From Ectothiorhodospiraceae bacterium (lineage in GTDB: Bacteria; Pseudomonadota; Gammaproteobacteria; Nitrococcales; Aquisalimonadaceae), in contig JAFIFU010000019.1 in assembly GCA_020831885.1 (NCBI GenBank), forward strand, positions 1 to 53,828: DNA of 53,828 nt, read 5' to 3'. The notes below the pieces were generated by a model. That model saw nothing but the letters and a program-made list of their open reading frames with translations, searched no databases and had not been told where the DNA came from. Below, piece after piece: positions 41,022 to 48,707 of the stretch (positions are counted from its first letter, which is position 1; the number at the start of each line of letters is the position of its first letter). Both the position numbers and the translations under genes were made by a program.

Positions 41022-41642
41022 TCAGAGCAACCAGTTCCTGTACTTGTCGGTGGACAGCACCATACGCACCAGATCGGAACTGTTCCGGGCATCCAGCTTC
41101 TCCAGCAGGTGCGCCCTGTGGACTTCCACCGTGCGCACACTGACATCCAGCTCGTAGGCGATAACCTTGTTGAGCTTGCCCAGCAGGATGCCCTCCATGA
41201 CCTCCACTTCTCTGGGCGTCAACCGGTTCAGTCGTCGCTCGACATCGATCCGCTCGGCATGTTCGTGACGTTGGTTCCGGCTCAGTTCCAGGGCATTGTC
41301 CACCTTCTCCAGCAGCAGTTCGTCGGCAAACGGCTTCTCGATGAAATCCAGCGCCCCGGCATTGATGGCGCGCACGGCCAGGGGAATATCGCCATGTCCG
41401 GAGATGAACAGCACGGGCAGACGGATATTCCGCCGCTGCAATTCCCGCTGCAATTCCAGCCCGTCCATCCCGGGTAACCGGACATCGAGCAGCAGACAGC
41501 CGATATGCTGTTCGGTGATGAAATCCAGCAGGGCCTCGGGGCTATCGAAAGCCTTCACCCGGTAACGTTCGGTGGTCAGCAGGAAACTCACCGCATCGCG
41601 AACGTCAGGATCATCGTCCACCAGATAGACTGTCTCCTGCAT
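41022..41642 (-). CDS. FixJ-family response regulator
   Basis: Two-domain regulator of 206 residues. The receiver has Asp53 in LLLDVRLPGMDG, the acidic pair in LVDDDPDV and Lys in IEKPFADE. The output is a LuxR/FixJ helix-turn-helix beginning LTPREVEVMEGILLGKLNKVIA and containing VSVRTVEVHRAHLLEKL. It is paired with the histidine kinase encoded just upstream (109 bases) and probably controls the protease and stress genes that follow. Confidence 0.92.
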   Translation of the reverse strand: MQETVYLVDDDPDVRDAVSFLLTTERYRVKAFDSPEALLDFITEQHIGCLLLDVRLPGMDGLELQRELQRRNIRLPVLFISGHGDIPLAVRAINAGALDFIEKPFADELLLEKVDNALELSRNQRHEHAERIDVERRLNRLTPREVEVMEGILLGKLNKVIAYELDVSVRTVEVHRAHLLEKLDARNSSDLVRMVLSTDKYRNWLL

Positions 41643-41751
41643 GGGTATCCTCCGGAGTTAACTTACTGGAAATATTAGCCTTACTTGCAGTCAAGCGATG
41701 ATTCAGTGATTTCCACGCTGGCGTGGCAGGGCGCCGCACAGCGGCGCTGAA

Positions 41752-43395
41752 TCACGGCTTTATTTCCTGAAAGGTCAGTAAGGGCAGTGTCAGACGGAAC
41801 TCGGCACCGCCGTTTTCGTGATTGCGGGCAGTCAGGCGGCCGCCATGGGCCTCGACAATGGAGCGTGCGATGGCAAGCCCGAGACCATTGCCGCCCTGAC
41901 GATGGGTCACCATGGGATCGAACAGTGTTTCCAGCGCGGCTTCCGGAATCCCCGTTCCGCCATCCCTGACCGTCAGGGCGACCACCCCATGCTCCGCATC
42001 AACGGAACTGGTTACGGACACCCGGTGCGCGCCGCTCCTGCCCGCCCGTTGTTCGGCCTCCAGCGCATTCTGCAACAGGTTAACCAGGACCTGTTGGAGT
42101 TCCAGCTCATCACCGCGAATGACGCAGGGCGCGGGATCCAGTTCCAACACCAGTTGCACCCGCTGCCGCTGATACTCGGGGCGGAGCAGGCCCGCGGCCT
42201 CCCGGACCAGGGCCTCCAACTGCAGAGGCCGTGATTCCGTCTCGCCGGTCTCAAGAAAGTGCCGGGTCCGGCGGATGATCTCCGCGGCCCGCTGACTGCC
42301 GTCGACGATGCGTTGCAGCGGTTGCTTCAGGGCATCAGCGGATTCCCCACGCTGCACGAGACGCATGGCTGCATTGGCATAACTGTTCACCGCGCACAAA
42401 GGCTGATTGATCTCGTGGGCAATACCCGCGGCCATGGTGCTGACGGCGTTCATGCGGCCGATCCGGGCCAACGTGCGCAGGTGGTCCCTGGCGCGGCGAT
42501 CCGCCTCCACCCGCTCATGACGTACCGCCACCAGCAACAGCGCAGTGAGTTGCAACAGCGCCAGTTGCACATGCAGGGCGATCAGATCCGGCCGCAGGTC
42601 CGCCGCCTGGGCGAACGGCCCTTTACCGATGGCCGTGCACGCCACCGCGACCATGGCCGACGACAGCGTTGCCAGCGCAACCGCGGCCGGCGGCAGGCGA
42701 AACGCCAGAAACAGCACCAGCGGGAACACCGCATAGGACAAGGGCAACGATAGCGTGGACGGCAGTGTTCCCCCGTAGAGCAACAGGGTCAGCATCGGCG
42801 CGCTGGCCACCAGTAACGCAGAACGCACCGTGGCCAGTGAGAACCTGCCCGGCCACCGGGCTGCAAGGAGCACCGGAGCGAACAGCACCACGCCCATGGT
42901 ATCCGCCAACCAGCACAGGCCCATGGTCTCACCGAAAGCGGAGGAAACACCCACCATGGCCAGGGTTCCGGTCAGCCCGCTGATGAACGCGCTGACCCCG
43001 GCACCGACCAGGAGCAGCGTGACGATGTCCCGCACCCGTTCCAGCCGGCTGCTGAATTCCAGGCGGCGCAGCAGTGCGGCACCCACGCAGGCGCCGACCG
43101 CGGCTCCGGACGCCAGGACGATGCCATGCATCAGCGGTGCCCCAAAGCCCACATGGCTGATGGTCCCCGCCACCAGCAGTGTGAATCCGATGCCGTAACC
43201 GAACCGGTAGACCATGGCCAGACCGATGCCGGTGGCCGGCCAGAGCAGCGGTACCGGGGGTGATTCCAGCATGAACTGGGTGGCCCAGCTTGCCAGGACC
43301 AGATAGAGCACCAGCGTGAACAGATGGACGCCCAACCCCTGAATCAGGGGCGGCCAGGCCAGCCCGCGCGCTTCCCGATCTTCGATAACTGCCAT
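41752..43395 (-). CDS. MASE1-domain sensor histidine kinase
   Basis: Membrane kinase of 547 residues. The first 295 residues hold eight to ten helices of a MASE1-type sensor, including PVPLLWPATGIGLAMVYRFG near residue 47. HisKA carries His327 in GIAHEINQPLCAVNSYANA, the FixL/NtrB type. The ATPase domain has NLLQNALEA, DGGTGIPEAA and NGLGLAIARSIVEAHGG. There is no haem-PAS domain, so the signal is not obviously oxygen. It is followed by its FixJ-type partner and preceded by the glutaredoxin gene at 30 bases. Confidence 0.9.
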   Translation of the reverse strand: MAVIEDREARGLAWPPLIQGLGVHLFTLVLYLVLASWATQFMLESPPVPLLWPATGIGLAMVYRFGYGIGFTLLVAGTISHVGFGAPLMHGIVLASGAAVGACVGAALLRRLEFSSRLERVRDIVTLLLVGAGVSAFISGLTGTLAMVGVSSAFGETMGLCWLADTMGVVLFAPVLLAARWPGRFSLATVRSALLVASAPMLTLLLYGGTLPSTLSLPLSYAVFPLVLFLAFRLPPAAVALATLSSAMVAVACTAIGKGPFAQAADLRPDLIALHVQLALLQLTALLLVAVRHERVEADRRARDHLRTLARIGRMNAVSTMAAGIAHEINQPLCAVNSYANAAMRLVQRGESADALKQPLQRIVDGSQRAAEIIRRTRHFLETGETESRPLQLEALVREAAGLLRPEYQRQRVQLVLELDPAPCVIRGDELELQQVLVNLLQNALEAEQRAGRSGAHRVSVTSSVDAEHGVVALTVRDGGTGIPEAALETLFDPMVTHRQGGNGLGLAIARSIVEAHGGRLTARNHENGGAEFRLTLPLLTFQEIKP

Positions 43396-43425
43396 CGCCT
43401 GCGCACCTTTTACCGGTAGAGAGGG

Positions 43426-44061
43426 TCAATACGCGCCATAATCCAGCCCGTCCCCGGGGGACAACGAGGATCGACTCCGATCAACCCGTGCCGGAATCGT
43501 CCGATCCAGCAACTGGGACAGCGCTTCCGCCCCGCCGATGTGATGACCGTCGATCCATATCTGGGGCACCGCGACCGGCGCATGGCGCGGTATCAGCGGC
43601 TTGACCCGTTCAAGCATGGCATACAGCGCCACGGGTTCACGGACCACATCATGCCGTTGATACCGGATCCTGGCCGCATCCAGATACGCCATGGCCCGAT
43701 CACAATGGGTGCAGCCGGCTTTTCCATAAACGTGATTCCCGCGGATCGGCACCTTGCGTGCATGGGCCCGAACCACCGCTTCCTGAAACACGCCCCGATT
43801 CAGAACCCGCCCCTGACTGACCACACGCCCATCCACCAGGACGATGGGCGCATGCCAACCGCCGGCGACAAGCGGTCGCCACCAGGCACTCAACCAGTCC
43901 TGTACCTGGACATGGACCGAGATATCCCGCAACTCATCTGTCAGGGCGCTGGCAATCACATCCGCGGTCAGTTCGCACTCCCCGCAAGGGGTCCGGACCC
44001 GGAACGGTCCCCAGGCGCCGGCCCACCGGTAAAACGTTACATTGACTGGTCTATCCGTCAT
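43426..44061 (-). CDS. Protein with two thioredoxin-fold domains, C-terminal glutaredoxin
   Basis: Protein of 211 residues. The second half (about 108-190) is a glutaredoxin with active site CTHC (Cys117, Cys120) and the cis-Pro segment VAVPQIWIDGHHIGG. The first half contains CGEC (Cys26, Cys29) and PIVLVDGRVVSQGRVLNRG, which looks like a second, divergent thioredoxin-like domain. No signal peptide is seen. The start at 44061 has GGGAGG upstream. It leads the operon that continues with the kinase, so it may feed a thiol redox signal to it; that is inference. Confidence 0.72.
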   Translation of the reverse strand: MTDRPVNVTFYRWAGAWGPFRVRTPCGECELTADVIASALTDELRDISVHVQVQDWLSAWWRPLVAGGWHAPIVLVDGRVVSQGRVLNRGVFQEAVVRAHARKVPIRGNHVYGKAGCTHCDRAMAYLDAARIRYQRHDVVREPVALYAMLERVKPLIPRHAPVAVPQIWIDGHHIGGAEALSQLLDRTIPARVDRSRSSLSPGDGLDYGAY

Positions 44062-44173
44062 GGTCTGCCTCCCACCACGCGACCCTGGCACCGGTACACA
44101 TGGCTATTACGCCCTCGCGCCTGGCTGACGGACCGCACGATGGCGCTGAGACGTGGCAATATTGTCTGAAACC

Positions 44174-45181
44174 CTAGTAAAGCAGCCCGGGCGGCCTGTC
44201 GCGCCCGTAATTCTGCGTAGTGGCTTCCGCGGCGGCCAATCGGCAGGCCTGACGGATGGAATGCTCCGGCCCGGAAACCAGGCGCCGGCGATATGACATG
44301 GCGGCAGGGGAGCCTGCCGGCCAGAGTGTATCGAAACGGCGCAGCCAGGCAGCCGGTTTCCAGGCCACCGGCACCGCGGCGCAATGAACGCCCTTCAGGA
44401 CCCGACCGTAAGCGATCCCGAACGGCGCCGCCACGCGGCTGATGCGCGTGATATGCCCCCTGGGGTCACCGCGAAAATTCGGCATGCCGGCGGCACCGTT
44501 ATTCATGATCAGCCGTCCGTCTCCGAACGGGAAGTCCTGCATGTAGGCGGTACACGTGTGGGTGCAGGCAAAGACATCCACCTCCGCCCGCCGGAACCAG
44601 TCCGCAATCCGCGCATTGATGGTGCCCGGATCCGGCATCACCTCCAGCGCCAGCCCCCAGCCCGCCGTGGATTCCGGGTCGCCGTGCAGTATGCCAACCC
44701 GCACGTCCCCGACGTCAACGCGCATCTGCCGGGGCAATGCGGCCAATCGCGGAAACAGACCCTCACAGGGCTGCGCCGCCGCCCGCAGCCGTTCCATGAT
44801 CTGGTTCGACCGGTCCACCTGGGGCTGATCCACCCAGGGCGGATACGCGCAACCGCAGCCGGCACCTTCCGCCGGATCAACGAGTTCCAGCTCCACATTG
44901 CCAAGGATGGCCCGGTGGGCGAGCACGGTGGCATTCACTTCCCGGAACAGTGACGGCTCCACGTTGAACCAGTTGAAATCACCATTGAACACGATATCCG
45001 GCTCAGGCAGGCCCGCTGCCTTCTCTTCGTCCACCAGGGCGAGGACGCCGCTCAGGGCATCCACATTGCCATAGAGGCCGCCAACCACGTACAGCGTCTG
45101 CGTCCGGAACGATGCCGCCGCGTCCAGATCCTCCGGCCGTGTGCGGTAACTCAGCGGACAGGTGCGCCCCGGCTCAGGCAT
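44174..45181 (-). CDS. Metallophosphoesterase-like protein with degenerate metal motifs
   Basis: Protein of 335 residues with the calcineurin-like order of motifs, but altered. Motif I, normally GDIHGN, reads GGLYGN (about 34-39), losing Asp and His. Motif II is NGDFNWF. GNHE reads GNVE (94-97). The later His motifs HGDPES and ACTHTC survive. A Cys-rich stretch GCGCAYPPWVD lies near 110. The start at 45181 overlaps the symporter stop. It may bind metals differently or be a binding protein rather than a phosphoesterase. Pairing with a symporter suggests a role in uptake or in handling the transported solute. Confidence 0.6.
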   Translation of the reverse strand: MPEPGRTCPLSYRTRPEDLDAAASFRTQTLYVVGGLYGNVDALSGVLALVDEEKAAGLPEPDIVFNGDFNWFNVEPSLFREVNATVLAHRAILGNVELELVDPAEGAGCGCAYPPWVDQPQVDRSNQIMERLRAAAQPCEGLFPRLAALPRQMRVDVGDVRVGILHGDPESTAGWGLALEVMPDPGTINARIADWFRRAEVDVFACTHTCTAYMQDFPFGDGRLIMNNGAAGMPNFRGDPRGHITRISRVAAPFGIAYGRVLKGVHCAAVPVAWKPAAWLRRFDTLWPAGSPAAMSYRRRLVSGPEHSIRQACRLAAAEATTQNYGRDRPPGLLY

Positions 45182-46559
45182 GGACCTGGTCCCGTTTCAA
45201 GCCAAGGGCGAACGCTGCCATGCCCGCGGCCAGCGTGCCGGCGCTGGTGATCAGCAGCTTGGTGTAGTCATGTGAAACCCCAGGCAACTGACCAAGCACG
45301 TTCAGGTAACCCGAGGTTTCGAGAAAATACAGGGTCGCACCGCCCACCGCAGCGACAAATGCGGTCAATAGACTCCATCGGTGCACGCGCCGGCCCCCCA
45401 GAACACAGAATATGATCACCGGTGCCAGAAAAAGGGAGGCGTTGCCGCTGACGGCCACCGCCGAGAAAAGGTCATCCGAACCCAGAAACACCAGTAACAG
45501 CCCCCCGGTCATGAACCCGCTCATGACCAGGCGCCCGGTGGCCGCCGTCCGCCGCCCCAGACCCATGTCCACAACCGCCAGCTTTGCCGCACTGGACAAG
45601 GTGGAGTCCATGGTGGACGCCGCCGAGATCACCAGGGCGATAGCCAGAGCCACCATGGCCGGCGCACCCAGCAGGCGCTGAAGCGTTTCAAGCAATTCCT
45701 CCTCGCCGGAGCGGTGCAACCCCGCGAACACTCCCAGCACGCCAAATACGAGAATACACAGCGCGGAGATCCAGAATGCATGAAAGAAGCTCTTTCGCGT
45801 TGTCTCCCGGTCGGACAGAAAACCGCGATCCATCATCACCGGATCATGCATGGGATAACTCAACACCTGCAGCAAGGCGACAATGAGCAGAATCCAGCCC
45901 GGATTCCCGGGTTCCGGGCTGCTTGTCAGGATCGCGCCCGGATCGAAACGGACATCCGCCACCATGGTGATCAACAGGGCGGCAAGCAAGAGGACCAGGA
46001 CACTCATCTGCAACAGATCGGTCCGCAGGGAAGCACGCAGGCCGCCATGCATCGAATACAGGAACGTCACCAGCGCAACCGCCAGGATCGCCGTGGTGTA
46101 CGCGCCGGAGCCGGCCACGCCGAACACGATCCCCACCACCAGCAGGTTCGCGAATACCTCGCTCAACAGTCGCAGCGAGACCAGAACATTGAAGCAGGCG
46201 GTACCCGCGAATCCAAAGCGCGCATGGAGAAAGCTCTGTATGCTGGAAACACCGTGGCGGAAGCGAAGCCGGTCCACGACCAGCCAGCCGGTGAGGAATG
46301 ATCCGTAGTAGACCGTGTAGGCAAGGGCGCCGGCGATGCCGAAGTAGTATCCCAGAATGCCGGCATTGAGCAGCGACCGGGCGAAGATCCAGGTGGTGAC
46401 CTGGGACATGGTCAGGACCAGAACGCCCGGCGGGGTGCCTGCCGCGTTGCGTCCGCCGAAAAACCCCTCGGCCGTGTTCGCACGGGGTGCGATGGCCAGG
46501 CTAAGCCCGGCGATTACCACCAGGCTTGCGATCACGAGTCCCAACGGCAGATCCGTCAT
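45174..46559 (-). CDS. Sodium:solute symporter family transporter
   Basis: Inner-membrane protein of 461 residues with 12-13 helices of the SSS/LeuT fold. AEGFFGGRNAAG near residue 30 and the segment SAASTMDSTLSSAAKLAVVD, which matches the Na+-site helix of the family, are visible. The substrate is not identified; the family includes proline, pantothenate, sugar and polyamine transporters. Na+ coupling fits a saline, alkaline habitat that also uses Mrp. The last eight bases overlap the metallophosphoesterase-like gene. Confidence 0.88.
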   Translation of the reverse strand: MTDLPLGLVIASLVVIAGLSLAIAPRANTAEGFFGGRNAAGTPPGVLVLTMSQVTTWIFARSLLNAGILGYYFGIAGALAYTVYYGSFLTGWLVVDRLRFRHGVSSIQSFLHARFGFAGTACFNVLVSLRLLSEVFANLLVVGIVFGVAGSGAYTTAILAVALVTFLYSMHGGLRASLRTDLLQMSVLVLLLAALLITMVADVRFDPGAILTSSPEPGNPGWILLIVALLQVLSYPMHDPVMMDRGFLSDRETTRKSFFHAFWISALCILVFGVLGVFAGLHRSGEEELLETLQRLLGAPAMVALAIALVISAASTMDSTLSSAAKLAVVDMGLGRRTAATGRLVMSGFMTGGLLLVFLGSDDLFSAVAVSGNASLFLAPVIIFCVLGGRRVHRWSLLTAFVAAVGGATLYFLETSGYLNVLGQLPGVSHDYTKLLITSAGTLAAGMAAFALGLKRDQVHA

Positions 46560-46955
46560 CAGTTCCGATCACTCCAATGGCTTGCCGGGCCATCCCCGGA
46601 CCAGGGACTGAGGCTATCCCCGACGCAATCGCAGCCAATACGTAATTCCCGCACAGAAGGCATAGATCCACCCGACGTCCGCAACCTTGGCGTGGCCCGG
46701 GCCAGCGACACTGCATGGCTCGACGGTGCCGGCCGGAACAGCCGGCGAACGGCTCAACAGCGCTGCGGAAGGGCGGGATTTCCCGAAGGGTACGTAAAAC
46801 TGCGCATTGGACGACGACGGCTCGCTACCTACCGTTACCAGTAACGCGGCTTCGCGAACACACCGAGCGGCACGCCGTCCTCAAGGGAAGCACTGATCGA
46901 TTCCCAAGGGACGCCGGCCGGGGGGATCCATGATTTCAGCACGGATGGTCAGAGG
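46560..46955. other. Intergenic region with possible permease remnant
   Basis: Region of 396 bases between divergent genes. On the minus strand an open stretch ending at a stop at 46614-46616 reads VADVGWIYAFCAGITYWLRL near its end, similar to the last helix of a nucleobase permease, but no start or upstream gene remains; it may be a remnant. A copy of the dispersed repeat lies at 46885-46905. I see no clear promoter. Confidence 0.3.
46885..46905. repeat. Dispersed repeat, copy 3
   Basis: The best copy: GAAGCACTGATCGATTCCC preceded by GG, so the unit is flanked by GGGAA and TTCCC. It lies 50 bases before the DinB-like gene. Confidence 0.45.
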
Positions 46956-47531
46956 ATGGATACGCAATCAGTTGCAGCACTCGTTGAGGAGAACTGCCGC
47001 CTTCTGCAGCAGACAAGGGAACTGGTCAGTCGTCTGACGCCAGATCAATACCGGGACACCCACGGAGCATACGAATTCAGCAGCATCGGTCAGCATGTGC
47101 GCCACCTTGCGGATCATTACGTCACGCTGCTTGCTCTGACCACACCACTGGATTACGACCGGCGGGCACGGCACACCCCCGTGGAGCAGTGCCCGGAGGC
47201 CGCGGAGCGGCGGTTGATCATGCTCGTCGAGAACCTGTGGGCCCTGGTCAGGGAGCAGCCGGCGATGGACACCCCGCTGCGGGTGCGCCACACCCCGGAC
47301 CTGGCCAATGGGGAGCAACCGGTGACGTTGGAGAGTTCACTGGGCCGGGAGTTGAGCTGCATTGCCAGCCACACCCTGCACCATATGGCGATGATCACCA
47401 TCCTGTCCCGCCTCCTGGGTGTGCGGACCGAGCCAGGTTTCGGTCTGGCGCGCGCGACCAGGGAATTCCGAAACCGAACTCACAATCAACAAGGAAATCA
47501 TGATTATGGAAGTTTCGAAATCGTCAGGTGA
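46956..47531 (+). CDS. DinB-like metal-binding protein
   Basis: Protein of 191 residues with the four-helix DinB/YfiT pattern. Candidate metal ligands are His47 in IGQHVRHLADHY and His139 and His143 in ASHTLHHMAMI, the classic H...HxxxH triad. DinB-type proteins include thiol-dependent (mycothiol, bacillithiol) transferases. The start is weakly supported because GAGG touches the ATG; the N-terminal ENCRLLQQTRELVSRLTPDQY is already family-like. It overlaps the DoxX gene by about 32 bases and is the first gene of the three that end with the Glu-Gly repeat peptide. Confidence 0.75.
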   Translation: MDTQSVAALVEENCRLLQQTRELVSRLTPDQYRDTHGAYEFSSIGQHVRHLADHYVTLLALTTPLDYDRRARHTPVEQCPEAAERRLIMLVENLWALVREQPAMDTPLRVRHTPDLANGEQPVTLESSLGRELSCIASHTLHHMAMITILSRLLGVRTEPGFGLARATREFRNRTHNQQGNHDYGSFEIVR

Positions 47532-47916
47532 GGAGGGGCTGGGCAGACATGCTCACTGGCTGCTTCGCATCGCCCTGCTTGGGGTATTCACCTATCACGG
47601 CATTGACAAGTTCATGGGAGGTGGCATCGCGGAGTTCGCCACCATCATGGGCCTGCCCTGGCTGATCGGTCTGCTGGTGGCCCTCACGGAGATCGCTGCC
47701 GGTGTACTGGTCGTGGCCGGTGGACTGACGAACACATGGATCACACGCCTGGGGGCGCTGCTCGTGGTTCCCGTCATGTTCGGCGCGATCGCCATGGAGC
47801 ACTGGGGTCAATGGCATTTCATGGCCACGCCGACACACCCGCTGGGGGGCATGCAGTTCCAGTTCACACTGCTGATGGTCGCCTTTTATCTACTCATCCG
47901 CGGTAACGCCCGGTAG
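47500..47916 (+). CDS. DoxX-family membrane protein
   Basis: Four-helix membrane protein of 138 residues. LLRIALLGVFTYHGIDKFMGG near residue 20 and the later VALTEIAAGVLVVAGG are typical of DoxX, a family linked to thiol or sulfur redox chemistry. MEHWGQWHF with several His and Trp residues precedes the last helix. The ATG at 47500 has AAGGA close by; the ATG at 47506 is equally possible. It overlaps the DinB-like gene and lies 14 bases before the repeat peptide gene. Confidence 0.82.
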   Translation: MIMEVSKSSGEEGLGRHAHWLLRIALLGVFTYHGIDKFMGGGIAEFATIMGLPWLIGLLVALTEIAAGVLVVAGGLTNTWITRLGALLVVPVMFGAIAMEHWGQWHFMATPTHPLGGMQFQFTLLMVAFYLLIRGNAR

Positions 47917-47930
47917 CCGGAGGACCCGAC

Positions 47931-48212
47931 ATGCCGAATGAAAAACCCGATAGCCGGGAGCAGCTCCTACGCTCGCTTTCCCGCGGCATCGCTTACACCG
48001 CGCCGCTGATGATCGCGGTGGCCGGCTACGCAGCCGTCCATTCCATCGTTGGCGACGCCGTCAGCGAACGGGGTTACCTGATGTCTGCCGTCGGCGAGGG
48101 GGAAGGTGAGGCCCGGGCCGAAGGCGAGGCTGAAGGAGAGGCTGAAGGAGAGGCCGAGGGAGAGGCCGAGGGAGAGGCCGAGGGAGAGGCCGAGGGAGAG
48201 GCCGAAGGATAA
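47931..48212 (+). CDS. Glu-Gly-Glu-Ala repeat peptide 1 (candidate modified peptide precursor)
   Basis: Peptide of 93 residues with three parts. A charged leader (1-16) ends in LLRSLSRG. A hydrophobic segment begins AYTAPLMIAVAGYAAV (21-40). From residue 55 the tail is GEGEGEARA and then EGEA units to the end, finishing EAEG. The 12-base units (GAGGGAGAGGCC) are nearly identical, so the tract can change length. The leader matches that of the convergent peptide at 48291: LLRSLSRG-x-x-Y-T/S-APLMI. GGAGG precedes the start and DoxX lies 14 bases upstream. The acidic tail resembles tubulin C-terminal tails, and a TTL-like ligase gene lies nearby. I know no named family. Confidence 0.82.
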   Translation: MPNEKPDSREQLLRSLSRGIAYTAPLMIAVAGYAAVHSIVGDAVSERGYLMSAVGEGEGEARAEGEAEGEAEGEAEGEAEGEAEGEAEGEAEG

Positions 48213-48235
48213 TTGGAAAGCGCCTGACCAGTAAG

Positions 48236-48270
48236 AAGGGCTCCCCGGTTCGCACCGGGGAGCCCTTTTC
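48236..48270. terminator. Bidirectional terminator between the two repeat-peptide genes
   Basis: Perfect 13-bp stem AAGGGCTCCCCGG / CCGGGGAGCCCTT with a six-base loop and T-rich flank on the plus side (CCCTTTTC). The two peptide genes converge on it. Confidence 0.9.
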
Positions 48271-48290
48271 ATTGATGGCGAGGCAGGATA

Positions 48291-48548
48291 TCAGCCTTCG
48301 GCTTCGCCCTCGCCTTCACCTTCGCCTTCACCCTCGCCTTCGCCTTCACCTTCGCCCTCGGCGACCATCAGCACGTCAGCGATCTCGTCCTCAGCCGCCA
48401 ATGCGGCCAACGCGTCTGCTGATGCGGTGTGGCCCAAGGCCGATGACCCGGCGCCATAGGCGGCGACAATCATCAATGGGGCTGAATACCGCAGCCCACG
48501 CGAGAGGCTGCGAAGCAGCCGGTCCCGATTACTTGGTTTATCCGTCAT
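48291..48548 (-). CDS. Glu-Gly repeat peptide 2 (paralogue of peptide 1)
   Basis: Peptide of 85 residues starting MTDKPSNRDRLLRSLSRG, then YSAPLMIVAAYGAG, an Ala-rich acidic linker with ADALAALAAEDEIAD, and a tail of nine Glu-Gly pairs ending EAEG. The leader and hydrophobic segment align with peptide 1, and both peptides end in the same four residues. The ATG at 48548 has GGAGG five bases upstream; a longer open frame is not needed. It is divergent from the TTL-PqqD gene, whose start is 160 bases away, so a shared control region is likely. Confidence 0.82.
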   Translation of the reverse strand: MTDKPSNRDRLLRSLSRGLRYSAPLMIVAAYGAGSSALGHTASADALAALAAEDEIADVLMVAEGEGEGEGEGEGEGEGEGEAEG

Positions 48549-48707
48549 GATTCCTCCGTTCAGATCATTCGTGCATGCGGGACGTTGCATCCCTGTTCCA
48601 GTATTGGTCAGCCGGGACCCGTACCCCATACGCAAAAGAACGTAGACATCCATGGGTATCAGGCTGCTAGTGTTTTTCCATGGGGGAAACACGCAGGAGC
48701 AGGCGCG

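Noticed and set aside
48104-48211. Tandem repeats as a CRISPR array
   Set aside because: Units are 12 bases, directly adjacent, in frame within a gene, and there are no spacers or cas genes.
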